From Chloroflexota bacterium (GTDB taxonomy: Bacteria > Chloroflexota > Dehalococcoidia > Lucifugimonadales > Lucifugimonadaceae), in NCBI GenBank assembly GCA_027624075.1, contig JAQBUH010000006.1, positions 43,325 to 107,324 of the forward strand: a stretch of 64,000 nucleotides of DNA, read 5' to 3'. Under the pieces are notes generated by a model. That model ran no database searches and was not told the origin of the DNA. It saw only the letters and a program-made list of their open reading frames with translations. Positions 16,497-25,123 of this stretch are shown here, piece by piece. Numbering within the stretch: position 1 is the stretch's first letter; each line of letters begins with the position of its first letter. The translations under genes were made by a program, and so were the position numbers.

Positions 16497-16874
16497 ATGA
16501 ACCCAGAAGACCTCAAGTACTCCAAAGAGCACGAGTGGGCACGCGTTGACGGCAAAACGGTGACCATCGGCATAACTCAGTTCGCCGCAGAACAGCTCGG
16601 CGATGTCGTCTACGTCGACCTCCCCGCGGCAGGCGCCAGCATCGCTCAGTTCGCCAAGTTCGGGGAGATCGAGTCCGTAAAGACGGTGAGCGACCTGTTC
16701 ACGCCCGTCGGCGGAAAGATCGTCGAGGTCAACGGCGCCATCAAGGACAACCCTGAAAAGGTCAACGAAGACACCTATGGCGAGGGCTGGCTCCTGAAGA
16801 TCGAGATCACTGACGCGGCGCAGCTGGATGGTCTGATGGACGCCGCCGGATACGAGTCCCACACCGCGGGCTAA
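16497..16874 (+). CDS. gcvH: Glycine cleavage system H protein
   Basis: This is the lipoyl carrier protein of the glycine cleavage complex, 125 residues and the usual length. The lipoylation lysine is K62 in the motif GEIESVKTVSD. N-terminal YSKEHEWARVDG and the C-terminal WLLKIEI are typical. It lies 84 bases after gcvT, and a CCCGC/GCGGG hairpin sits in that gap. gcvPA follows 12 bases later. Confidence 0.97.
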   Translation: MNPEDLKYSKEHEWARVDGKTVTIGITQFAAEQLGDVVYVDLPAAGASIAQFAKFGEIESVKTVSDLFTPVGGKIVEVNGAIKDNPEKVNEDTYGEGWLLKIEITDAAQLDGLMDAAGYESHTAG

Positions 16875-16886
16875 CAGAGGGTTTTC

Positions 16887-18251
16887 ATGGTCCACACCGT
16901 TGATCGGCCTGCTGGTGGGCGAATCGCCGGAGGCAATCCCCACCCATACATCCCGGCGACAGACGCCGACCGCGCAGCGATGCTTGCGGCAATTGGCGTC
17001 AGCTCGTTCGAGGACCTGGTCCAGGACATTCCCGAGCACCTGCGCTTTCCCGAACTCACAATCGCAGAGAGCGCGCCAGAGCTATCTCTATCCGCCGAAC
17101 TTGCGGCTATGGCGGCGCGCAACGTGACGCCGGGCGACTATGCGTGTTTCCTCGGAGCCGGGGCGTACAGGCACTTCATCCCCTCGACAGTGGGCGCAAT
17201 CCTGCAGCGCGGCGAGTTTGTCACCGCCTATACGCCGTATCAACCTGAGGCGGCGCAGGGCACGCTGCAGACCGGATTCGAGTTCCAGTCTGCCATCTGC
17301 CAGCTCTTCGATATGGAGGTCGCGAACGCCGGGATGTACGACGGCCCGACTGCGTTCGCAGAGGCCGCATTGATGGCCTGCCGCCTGACCCGGCGCAATA
17401 AGGTTGCCATTCTCGAAACCGCCGACGACCGCCTCACAGCCGTGTTGCGGGCGTACAGCGCACACCAGCAGATCGAGATCATTTCGATTCCGGCGGACGG
17501 CGCAAACACTCCAGACGACATCGCGTGCGTCGCATTCCAGAGCCCGAACCTGTTCGGCGTGATCGAAGACGTTGCGTCGCTCACTGAGAAGGCGCACGCA
17601 GCCGGCGCTCTCTCGATTGCCCACGTCAACCCAACCGCCCACGGGTTGTTCCAGCCGCCCGGAAAGTACGGCGTTGACATCGTCACGGCAGAGGGCCAGC
17701 CGCTTGGCGTGCCTCTATCGTTCGGCGGCGCATACGTTGGCCTCTTCGCCTGCCGCCAGGAGCACATCAGGCAACTGCCTGGGCGCATCATCGGCCGCAC
17801 GACAGACACACAGGGCCGCACCGGGTACGTGCTGACGCTCCAGACCAGGGAGCAGCACATCCGGCGAGAGCGGGCAACCTCCAACATCTGCACAAGCACG
17901 CAGTTGATCGGCCTCATGGTCGCCGTCTACGTCGCGACGCTCGGCAAGCAGGGCATGAGAGACGTTGCCAACCTCTGCTACCAGAAGGCGCACTATGCCG
18001 CCTCCGAGATAGCGAAGGTCCCCGGCTACTCACTGCCCGTCGTCGGCGCCTTCTTCCACGAGTTCGCCGTCACCTGTCCTCGCTCCGTCGCAGAGACGAA
18101 CGCCGCCCTGCTGAAGAGAAAGATCATCGGCGGGTACGACATCAGCGACCGCATCCCGGACACGATGCTCATCTGCGTCACTGAGATGAACTCCAGGGGC
18201 GAGATTGACACGCTTATATCGGCCCTTCGGGAGATCGGGGGCGCGCAATGA
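16887..18251 (+). CDS. gcvPA: Glycine dehydrogenase (decarboxylating) subunit 1
   Basis: This is the N-terminal half of the P protein, which decarboxylates glycine with PLP. The product is 454 residues, the standard length for organisms with a split P protein. It has the HPYIP.T..D opening, the FLGAGAYRHFIPSTV stretch, TPYQPEAAQGTLQ.FEFQ and the YDGPTAFAEAALMA motif. The gene overlaps gcvPB by four bases (ATGA), so the two subunits are probably translated in a coupled, equimolar way. Confidence 0.97.
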   Translation: MVHTVDRPAGGRIAGGNPHPYIPATDADRAAMLAAIGVSSFEDLVQDIPEHLRFPELTIAESAPELSLSAELAAMAARNVTPGDYACFLGAGAYRHFIPSTVGAILQRGEFVTAYTPYQPEAAQGTLQTGFEFQSAICQLFDMEVANAGMYDGPTAFAEAALMACRLTRRNKVAILETADDRLTAVLRAYSAHQQIEIISIPADGANTPDDIACVAFQSPNLFGVIEDVASLTEKAHAAGALSIAHVNPTAHGLFQPPGKYGVDIVTAEGQPLGVPLSFGGAYVGLFACRQEHIRQLPGRIIGRTTDTQGRTGYVLTLQTREQHIRRERATSNICTSTQLIGLMVAVYVATLGKQGMRDVANLCYQKAHYAASEIAKVPGYSLPVVGAFFHEFAVTCPRSVAETNAALLKRKIIGGYDISDRIPDTMLICVTEMNSRGEIDTLISALREIGGAQ

Positions 18252-19702
18252 CCACGCCAATGAGGGAAATGGACCGCAGGCTCTTGATGGACCGCTCAGT
18301 GCCGGGCCGCCGCGCCGTTGCGCTCCCGGAGTCAGACGTGCCAGCGCAGCCGATGCCTGACGCGACGTTGCTCAGGGACGACCTGCCGCTTCCGGAGATA
18401 GCGCAGCTTGAGGTGATTCGCTACTTCTCGCTACTCAGCCAGCTCAACTTCTCGATCGACACGAACTTCTACCCGCTCGGCTCCTGCACGATGAAGTACA
18501 ACCCGAAGCTCAACGACGCCATCGCGTCGCTGCCGGGGTTCGCCAACATTCACCCGAACCAGCCTGCGGAACAGGTCCAGGGCGCGGTACAGCTCATGTA
18601 CGAGCTCCAGGAGGCGCTGGGTGACCTCACCGGCCTCCCCGGCGTCAGCCTTGCGCCGCTGGCGGGCGCGCAGGGCGAGTACGCCGGCCTGCTGATCGCC
18701 CGCGCCTACCACGCACGGCGCAACGACTCCGCACGGACCGTCGCGATCGTCCCTGACAGCGCACACGGCACCAACCCTGCCTCAGCCGCAATGGCAGGGC
18801 TTGAGGTTGTCACAGTGCCGTCAGACGCCTCGGGCAACGTCGATGTCGATGCGCTCCGCTCTCTGACAGACGAGCGGACGGCGGTGTTCATGCTAACGAT
18901 GCCAAGCACGCTCGGCCTGTTTGAGCCGAGCATACTCGAGATCACTCAGATCGTTCACTCAGCAGGCGGTCTCGTGTACGCGGACGGGGCGAACCTGAAC
19001 GCTTTGCTGGGCATGGTCAGGCTGGGCGACCTGGGCGTCGACATCTGCCACTCCAACCTGCACAAGACCTTCTCCACTCCGCACGGCGGCGGTGGTCCCG
19101 GCTCTGGCCCGGTCATGGTCACCGAAGAGCTGGCGAGCTTCCTGCCGGAGCCCGTCGCTGCCAAGAGCGGCGACACATACACCCTCGACACGCCGGAGCA
19201 CAGCGTCGGCAAGATCAACGGGTTTCACGGCTCGTTCAGCATCCTGGCGCGCGCCTACACATATATCCGCGCAATGGGCCGGGACGGGCTGAAAGCGGTG
19301 GCGGAAAACGCCATCCTGAACGCCAACTACATCCAGGCACAGCTCAAGGACCGCTTCGATCTCGCCGCAGACCGCTACTGCATGCACGAGACTGTGCTGA
19401 GCGCCACTCGCCAGCGAAAGCGGGGAGTGAAGGGACTTGACATCGCAAAGCGGCTGCTCGACCACGGGATCCACGCGCCGACGATGTACTTCCCGCTGAT
19501 CGTGGACGAGGCGCTGATGGTTGAGCCGACAGAGACCGAGTCGAAGGAGACGCTGGACCGGTTTATCGAGGTGATGCGCCAGATCGACGACGAGGTCACG
19601 TCTGACCCTGAAACGGTCCGCACAGCGCCCCACACCCTGCCGGTGACGAGGCTGGACGAGGCGGCGGCAGCCCGCAAGCCGTACCTGCGCTGGCAAGAAT
19701 GA
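18248..19702 (+). CDS. gcvPB: Glycine dehydrogenase (decarboxylating) subunit 2
   Basis: This is the PLP-binding half of the P protein, 484 residues. It has the NFYPLGSCTMKYNPK stretch, SLAPLAGAQGEYAGL, and the PLP lysine in SNLHKTFSTPHGGGGPG. It completes T, H, PA and PB. The L protein (dihydrolipoyl dehydrogenase) and lipoate synthesis genes are not in the window. The gene ends in TGA, 92 bases before the next reading frame. Confidence 0.97.
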   Translation: MTTPMREMDRRLLMDRSVPGRRAVALPESDVPAQPMPDATLLRDDLPLPEIAQLEVIRYFSLLSQLNFSIDTNFYPLGSCTMKYNPKLNDAIASLPGFANIHPNQPAEQVQGAVQLMYELQEALGDLTGLPGVSLAPLAGAQGEYAGLLIARAYHARRNDSARTVAIVPDSAHGTNPASAAMAGLEVVTVPSDASGNVDVDALRSLTDERTAVFMLTMPSTLGLFEPSILEITQIVHSAGGLVYADGANLNALLGMVRLGDLGVDICHSNLHKTFSTPHGGGGPGSGPVMVTEELASFLPEPVAAKSGDTYTLDTPEHSVGKINGFHGSFSILARAYTYIRAMGRDGLKAVAENAILNANYIQAQLKDRFDLAADRYCMHETVLSATRQRKRGVKGLDIAKRLLDHGIHAPTMYFPLIVDEALMVEPTETESKETLDRFIEVMRQIDDEVTSDPETVRTAPHTLPVTRLDEAAAARKPYLRWQE

Positions 19703-19794
19703 GGGATTCGGCAACCGTTCTGTGCCGCTAGGCTGCAGCCGCAGACGCTATCAATCTCTCAAGGACGCGAAAACTATGTGCGTAACGGTGATCC

Positions 19795-20640
19795 GTGGAC
19801 GGCCGACCCGGAAACCGGGGACGCGCGGCGCGGGCAAACCGGACCCGGCACTCGATAGGCGCTGCACGGAGGGCTGATCTCTCCCAGCACTTCCTGCGCA
19901 ACGCCTCGACCGCGAAGCGGCTGGTTGCGGCATCGACCATTGCCCACCGGGACCTCGTCATCGAAGCCGGTCCCGGCGACGGCGCGCTTACGGCTCATCT
20001 CGCCGCAATAGCTTCGCGCGTCGTAGCCATCGAACTTGACCGTACGCTGTACACTCGGCTCCGGACTCGCTTTGCAGACACGGCGAATGTAACGCTGCGT
20101 AACAGCGACTTCCTGAGTTACTCGCTGCCATCCGGCGCATACAACTTCTTCGCCAACATCCCGTATGCGCGCACTGCGGCGATCGTGCGAAAGCTTGTCC
20201 TGGGATCACGACCTCCCGAAACAGCATGTCTGATCATGGAAGCCGCAGCCGCCAGCCGGTTTTTAGAGCAACCGTTCGGCCCCGAGTCTGCCTTCAGCGT
20301 TATGCTCAAAGCGCGCTTCTAGCCATCTCTCATCGCATGGCTAGACCCACGAGAGTTCTCCCCGCCACCGTCCGTCAACTCGGTAATGCTGAAGCTCACG
20401 CGGCGTGCGCAACCGCTGTTCCAACAAGATCAACATCGCGAGTTCGATCGTTTCGCAAGATCGGTACTCAACTCGTCCCACCGCTCAACAAGATCTCTGC
20501 TCCGAAGCCTGCTCAGCGGCCCACAGACTCGCTCACTCATCAACGAACTCGGCTTCCCTGAGTCGGCGTCACCGTCTAACATCGCGTTTGAGAACTGGCT
20601 CACCGTATTCAAACTCGCTGAATGGAACCGCAACGCATGA
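19795..20640 (+). pseudogene. Erm-type 23S rRNA adenine methyltransferase with in-frame TAG
   Basis: The family methylates A2058 of 23S rRNA and confers macrolide-lincosamide-streptogramin B resistance. The first 175 codons hold the N-terminus (LSQHFLRN), SAM motif EAGPGDGALTAHL, ELDR, and the NIPYARTAAIVRKL catalytic motif. A TAG at 20320-20322 interrupts the GPESAFSVMLKARF segment. Reading continues in the same frame with FSPPPSVNSVMLKLTRR, exactly the next family block, and a C-terminal helical domain to a TGA at 20640 that overlaps the next gene (ATGA). Total length with readthrough is 281 codons, the family norm. This looks like a recent nonsense mutation. KsgA is less likely because NIPY and the C-terminus are Erm-like. 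Confidence 0.8.
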
Positions 20641-21497
20641 TCGTTGACACCCATGTCCATATCTGGGAGATGCCGCCGGTCGCGCCGGTCGGGCCAACCG
20701 CGCCCCGCTGGACAGCCCTGCCAACAGCGCCCGGGACCGCCGAAATGCTGCTCGAAGATATGGACGCGAACGGCGTCGACCGCACGGTGCTCGTCCAGAC
20801 ATCGTTCTCGACATGGGACAACGGCTACGTCGCAGACGCCGCGAGGCGCTACCCTGACAGGTTCGTCGCGCAGGGCCTGATCGACCCGCTCGACCCCGAA
20901 AACGCACGGCTGGCCGCCTACTGGATGGAAGAGCGCGGCATGACGGGCTTCCGGTTTCATCCCATGTACTACCTGACGGAAGACCCTGCTGAGGGCGAGA
21001 TCCTGACGAAGCCGGAGAACGCTCCGATGTTCGAGGCGATCTCTGACCGCAAGGGCATTGTGCAGGTCCACTGCCGCCCCGAATACGCGGCCCAGATGGA
21101 CGTCGCCGCGGCTAGATATCCGCAGATCACCTGGCTGATCGACCACATGATGTATCCGCTGCCGGAGATGGCGGCAAACGGCTGGGCTGACTACAGGCCG
21201 GTGCTCGACCTTGCCCGCCACCCGAACATCCTGATCAAGATCTCGGATGTCCACAACCGCTCACACGAAGATGTTCCACACGCAGACATGCACGGCGCGG
21301 TGAGGCTGGCGATAAACGAGTTCGGTATCGACCGCTGCATGTGGGGCACCGGCTACCCCGGCTATCACCGCACGGACCACGGCTGGCCGACCCTTGCGGA
21401 GGAGCTGCGAATCGTTCGCGAGGGCTTCGACTGGCTGACCGGACACGAACGCGATTTGCTACTTGGCGATAACGCGGCCAGAGTGTGGGGTTTCTAG
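20637..21497 (+). CDS. Amidohydrolase-2 family metal-dependent hydrolase
   Basis: The product is about 286 residues with a TIM-barrel fold. The ATG at 20637 overlaps the end of the Erm frame (ATGA); an ATG at 20622 is the alternative. The N-terminal metal motif THVHIW is present, and further histidines occur in FRFHPM, VQVHCRPE and IDHMMYP. The usual late aspartate (GSD/GTD motif) is replaced: the sequence reads MWGTGYPGYH. The family includes 2-pyrone-4,6-dicarboxylate-type and decarboxylating enzymes. The substrate cannot be assigned and the missing Asp may mean altered activity. Confidence 0.88.
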   Translation: MIVDTHVHIWEMPPVAPVGPTAPRWTALPTAPGTAEMLLEDMDANGVDRTVLVQTSFSTWDNGYVADAARRYPDRFVAQGLIDPLDPENARLAAYWMEERGMTGFRFHPMYYLTEDPAEGEILTKPENAPMFEAISDRKGIVQVHCRPEYAAQMDVAAARYPQITWLIDHMMYPLPEMAANGWADYRPVLDLARHPNILIKISDVHNRSHEDVPHADMHGAVRLAINEFGIDRCMWGTGYPGYHRTDHGWPTLAEELRIVREGFDWLTGHERDLLLGDNAARVWGF

Positions 21498-21614
21498 CCG
21501 GGTTTGCGCCGGAATCCCAACCTCGTTGCCCGCCATTCGGTTATTATCCGGCTCAGCCGGCCCGGCGACACGGGATTGATCACTATCAGATAGCAGACGG
21601 ATGTACCAGGAACC

Positions 21615-22073
21615 ATGAGCCTCCAACCAGGAGCCGAAGCTCCAGACTTCACCCTCAACGCCCACGATGGCAACGCAGTCACGCTCTCCGCCTACCGCGG
21701 CCGCCGTGTGATCCTCGCCTTTCACCCTGCAAGCTTCACGGGCGGCTGAACGAACCAGGTCTCTGGCTTCCGTGAGAAGTACAACGAAATAGCAGCCGCG
21801 AACACCGAAGTGCTTGAGGTGAGCGTCGACAATGTTCCGTCGCAGAGGGCGTGGGCCGAGTCGATGGGCGGAATCGAGTTCCCGTTGCTGTCCGATTTCC
21901 ATCCGAAAGGCGCGGTCGCGAAAGCGTACGGCGTATATAACGAGGATCGCGGCAACGCCAGGCGCTCTGTCTTCCTCATCGACGAAACAGGCGTCATACG
22001 TGACTCCGAGGTGTTCCCGCAGGGCATGATTCCCAACGCCACAGAGGTCCTCAAGAAGCTGGCGGCGATGTAA
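21615..22073 (+). CDS. Selenocysteine-containing peroxiredoxin (in-frame TGA = Sec45)
   Basis: The protein is a thioredoxin-fold peroxidase of the AhpC/TSA (1-Cys/BCP-like) class, 152 residues when TGA at 21747-21749 is read as selenocysteine. The family motif PxxFTxxC appears as PASFTGG followed by the TGA, so Sec falls exactly on the peroxidatic position. The same frame continues to a TAA with conserved features (VSVDNVPSQRAWAESMGG, FPLLSD, the Arg of ARRSVFLID). No cysteine occurs anywhere in the protein, so without Sec it would have no redox residue. A hairpin fitting bacterial SECIS geometry follows the TGA. Truncation at the TGA would leave only 44 residues. Automatic annotation would split or miss this gene. 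Confidence 0.88.
21766..21780 (+). promoter_or_regulatory. Candidate bacterial SECIS hairpin
   Basis: CTTC (21767-21770) pairs with GAAG (21776-21779), extended by a G-U pair, around a CGTGA loop whose second base is G. The loop begins 21 bases after the TGA, inside the 16-37 base window used to define bacterial SECIS elements. A second, overlapping stem (CCAG/CTGG) carries an AGGTCT apex like the E. coli fdhF element but lies closer to the TGA. The fold is read by eye only. Confidence 0.5.
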
Positions 22074-22184
22074 CGCTCGCTGGCCGTGAGGCCGATGGCG
22101 AGTCTTCTCAGTCATCCTGCGGCCAACTGCGGCCAGTGGCTGTCAGATGATGCGGTCAGCTTCCAGACAGCCGGTATACGAATC

Positions 22185-22703
22185 TTGCAGACGGAACCGC
22201 CAATCGTAATCGTCGAGTACGACCCGGACTGGCCAGCGCAGTTCGAGTTGATCAAGGCCAGGGTCTCGGCTGCGTTTGGCCCGTAGGCCCTCGCCATAGA
22301 GCACATCGGGAGCACTGCTGTCCCCGGACTCGCAGCGAAGCCGGTAATCGACATCGATGTCGCCGTCGCTGTCGAGAGCGACGTCCCGGGTGCGGTCCGG
22401 CTCCTGGCAACGCTCGGTTACGAGCACCGGGGCGACCGCGGGATCAAGGGTCGTGAGGCGTTTTGGACGCCGGCGGACGCTTATCCTCACCACCTGTACC
22501 TGGTGACGGCCGAGAGCAGGCCGTTCAAGCGGCACATGGCGTTCAGGGACCGCATGCGGGCAGATGCCAACGCTGCCAGAGAGTACGCGACGCTCAAACG
22601 CGTGCTCGCCGCCCGGTTCGGCGCTGACCGGCTCAACTACACAGAAGCCAAGACCGAGTTCATCGAGCGGATACTCGCAGAAGAGCCAGGCCCGCCGCAC
22701 TGA
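22185..22703 (+). pseudogene. GrpB/UPF0157 nucleotidyltransferase-like gene with in-frame TAG
   Basis: The frame from a TTG at 22185 would give 172 residues, the family length. The N-terminal EYDPDWPAQFELIKARV block is followed by a TAG at 22284-22286. The same frame then gives ALAIEHIGSTAVPG, AAKPVIDIDVAV and the RDRMRADANAAREYATLK helix that define GrpB. No start codon lies between the stop and the conserved IEHIGSTAV motif, so re-initiation would not rescue it. It lies 111 bases after the selenoperoxiredoxin. It is interpreted as inactivated by a point nonsense mutation. Confidence 0.75.
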
Positions 22704-22828
22704 ATGCGCTCTTGTCGCCGTTTCCTTGAGTCACATGACATGACTGGCTCGCCTCAGACGTTGCGTGTCCCCTTCGCAACAAGGCGTAAGTAACGCTTTC
22801 ATCGAATACGTGATACTAAGGGCACTGG

Positions 22829-22860
22829 TTATTATAGTATGGTGGCATAAAGTATAATAA
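22829..22860. promoter_or_regulatory. AT-rich palindrome upstream of the Fic gene
   Basis: TTATTATA at 22829-22836 is the exact inverse of TATAATAA at 22853-22860, with a further TATG/CATA pair inside. The right arm contains a -10-like TATAAT. It lies 39 bases before the Fic start in a stretch much richer in A and T than its surroundings, so it may combine promoter and operator. Confidence 0.5.
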
Positions 22861-22899
22861 CGGCCGGTCTTAACTACACATACTCACATAAAAGTTGCC

Positions 22900-24057
22900 A
22901 TGAAGATCGAAGACTTTACAGAAGACGCCCCAGGCGATCTGGTCTCTATCCCAGCGAACGAGGGCGGCATCGCATTCGTTCCACAACCACTGCCGCCTGA
23001 TCTGAATCTCGACAGGCCAATGCTCAGGCTGTTGGCCGAGGCTTCAAACGCGCTCGGAAGACTGGACGAAGCGGTCCTGAACCTGCCGAAACCCGGGCTC
23101 GTCGTGACCACGTTCGTCAGGTCGGAAGCGGTGGCTTCTAGCCGCATTGAGGGCACAATCACGACCCTGGAACAACTGACCCTGTTCAACTCCGGCGCTG
23201 GCAGAGTAAGTGACCCGGACTCGGCGAGAGAGGCAGACAACTACAAGCAGGCGCTGGAACTCGGAATCAAGCTGCTAGCCGGTCTCCCTCCAAGCTTGCG
23301 GTTACTGAAAAACGTTCATGAGCGCCTGATGACCGGAGTCCGAGGCGCCCAGAGGCGTCCGGGAGAGTTTCGAACCTCGCAGAATTTCATCGCCGAACAC
23401 GAGTCTGACTCACTGGAAACTGCAAGGTTTGTTCCGCCGCCCGCAGTTCAGCTCGGGGATTGCCTTGACGCGTTTGAAAAATACATGAACGGAAAACGTG
23501 AGTATCCCGAGCTCGTGGAACTCGCCCTGATTCACTACCAGTTCGAGACAATCCATCCATTTGAAGATGGCAACGGCCGAATCGGTAGATTGCTGGTTGC
23601 GCTCCTCACACACCACTGGAAACTTCTGGAGCACCCGGTGCTGCGCATCAGCCCGTTTTTCGAGAGACGGCGACTGCAGTACATGGATGCATTGCTAGGT
23701 GTGAGCCAGCGAGGTGACTGGAATACATGGATAAGGCTGTTTCTGACCGCCGTCCGGGACCAGGCGTTCGATTCCGCGAAAAAAGCACGGCAACTGTTTG
23801 AGCTCAGGGAGTCTTACAGAGTAGCTGTCATGGCGAGGTCACGATCAAATACGGCCCTTGAGATCGTTGACGGGTTGTTCGAAATGCCGGTTGTCTGGCC
23901 TGAATGGGTGAAGTTAAACCAGGATGTAACCGCTATGACGGCCGGAAGGTCGATTGACATTCTCGTTGCAGGAGGGATTCTCAAAGAGACAACGGGTAAG
24001 GCGCGGAACAGACTTTACGTCGCGGAAGGAATTTATGAAGTCCTTCATGCGACATAG
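22900..24057 (+). CDS. Fic-family protein (AMP-transferase type) with N-terminal inhibitory motif
   Basis: The product is 385 residues. The Fic core motif is complete: HPFEDGNGRIGR near residue 225, with the catalytic His and the phosphate-binding loop. The N-terminal Fic/DOC domain has SSRIEG near residue 85, which fits the (S/T)xxxE(G/N) inhibitory helix of self-restrained class II Fic proteins. A winged-helix-like tail (LEIVDGLFEMP, ILKETTGKARNRLYVA) follows and may bind DNA. Family members attach AMP to target proteins. Its target here is unknown and no separate antitoxin gene is adjacent. It is preceded by an AT-rich palindrome. Confidence 0.95.
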   Translation: MKIEDFTEDAPGDLVSIPANEGGIAFVPQPLPPDLNLDRPMLRLLAEASNALGRLDEAVLNLPKPGLVVTTFVRSEAVASSRIEGTITTLEQLTLFNSGAGRVSDPDSAREADNYKQALELGIKLLAGLPPSLRLLKNVHERLMTGVRGAQRRPGEFRTSQNFIAEHESDSLETARFVPPPAVQLGDCLDAFEKYMNGKREYPELVELALIHYQFETIHPFEDGNGRIGRLLVALLTHHWKLLEHPVLRISPFFERRRLQYMDALLGVSQRGDWNTWIRLFLTAVRDQAFDSAKKARQLFELRESYRVAVMARSRSNTALEIVDGLFEMPVVWPEWVKLNQDVTAMTAGRSIDILVAGGILKETTGKARNRLYVAEGIYEVLHAT

Positions 24058-24118
24058 CTGCATGGCAGCGGCTCCGATCGCTACCAGCCTGTCCATGCAC
24101 TCCATGAATGTCCCCGCT

Positions 24119-25123
24119 CTACCACCTGTGCAGGTTCGGGGCGAAGCTTGCCTCGAAAAAATCCGCAACATGCTCGCCAGGCGCCACAAGCCCGTCCACA
24201 GCCGCTGCGTCCTCAGCCGTAACCTCCACATCCAGCGCGCCGAGATTGTCCTCAAGCTGCTCCAGCGTCCGCGGCCCAACCAGCGGCGCCGTCACGCCCG
24301 GCCTGCTCATCACCCACGCCAGCGCAAGTTGAGAAACGGTGCAGCCCTTCGACTTGGCAAGCGGCCTGATTCCGTCCACAACATCCAGCACGCCCTCGTT
24401 GAAGCGCCGCATCATGTTCGGCCGTGCCTCATCGCCGAACCGAGTCCCGGGAGCCTGCCTCTCTGCCCTCGCATACTTGCCAGTCAAACCGCCGCCCGCC
24501 AGCGGGCTCCACGGGATCACCGCCAGCCCGAACGTCTGACACATCGGGATCATCTCACGCTCAATGCGACGGTCAGCCATGTTGTACGGCGACTGGTCAG
24601 ACACGAACCTGTTCAGCCCCAGCTCCCTCGCCGCCCACAGCGACTCCACAGCCTGCCAGGAGCCGAAGTTCGATGTCCCGGTGTAACGCACCTTGCCGGC
24701 GCGTATGAGGTCATCCATTGCACGCAGCGACTCGTCTATGGCGATGTGTCTCGACGGCCTGTGGAACTGGTACAGGTCGATGCGGTCCGTCTGCAACCTG
24801 CGCAGGCTCGCCTCACACTGCTCGATGATGTGGAGACGGGAGTTCCCGAGTCCGTTCGGATCGTCTGACATCCGCCCATTCACCTTTGTCGCAAGGAACA
24901 CCGAGTCGCGCTTGCCGTTGCGTTTGAGCGCCTCACCGACAACCACTTCGCTCTTCCCTGCGGCGTAGACATTGGCGGTGTCGAGAAAGTTGAGGCCGGC
25001 GTCGATGGCCCGGTCAATGATCGTGCAGGAGTCTTCTGGCGATGTCCTTCCGCCAAACATCATGCAGCCCAGCACCAGCGGGCTCACATTCACCCCTGTG
25101 CGGCCGAACGGAACGTAGTTCAT
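24119..25123 (-). CDS. Aldo/keto reductase
   Basis: This is an NADPH-dependent oxidoreductase of 334 residues with a TIM-barrel fold. The catalytic residues are visible as Asp and Tyr in LDTANVYAAGKSE, Lys in FLATKV and His in YQFHRP. The C-terminal GPRTLEQLEDNLGA stretch matches the cofactor-binding part of the YajO/Tas-like group. The substrate is not identifiable. It is convergent with the Fic gene, 61 bases apart. Confidence 0.95.
   Translation of the reverse strand: MNYVPFGRTGVNVSPLVLGCMMFGGRTSPEDSCTIIDRAIDAGLNFLDTANVYAAGKSEVVVGEALKRNGKRDSVFLATKVNGRMSDDPNGLGNSRLHIIEQCEASLRRLQTDRIDLYQFHRPSRHIAIDESLRAMDDLIRAGKVRYTGTSNFGSWQAVESLWAARELGLNRFVSDQSPYNMADRRIEREMIPMCQTFGLAVIPWSPLAGGGLTGKYARAERQAPGTRFGDEARPNMMRRFNEGVLDVVDGIRPLAKSKGCTVSQLALAWVMSRPGVTAPLVGPRTLEQLEDNLGALDVEVTAEDAAAVDGLVAPGEHVADFFEASFAPNLHRW

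Noticed and set aside
21615..21749. Peroxiredoxin as a simple nonsense pseudogene
   Set aside because: The stop is TGA, it falls exactly on the peroxidatic Cys position, and the remaining sequence is intact and contains no Cys; Sec explains this better.
20320..22286. TAG as a reassigned sense codon in this genome
   Set aside because: rpoC, thrS, gltA, gcvT, the amidohydrolase and the Fic gene all end at TAG at their normal family length, so TAG is a working stop codon.
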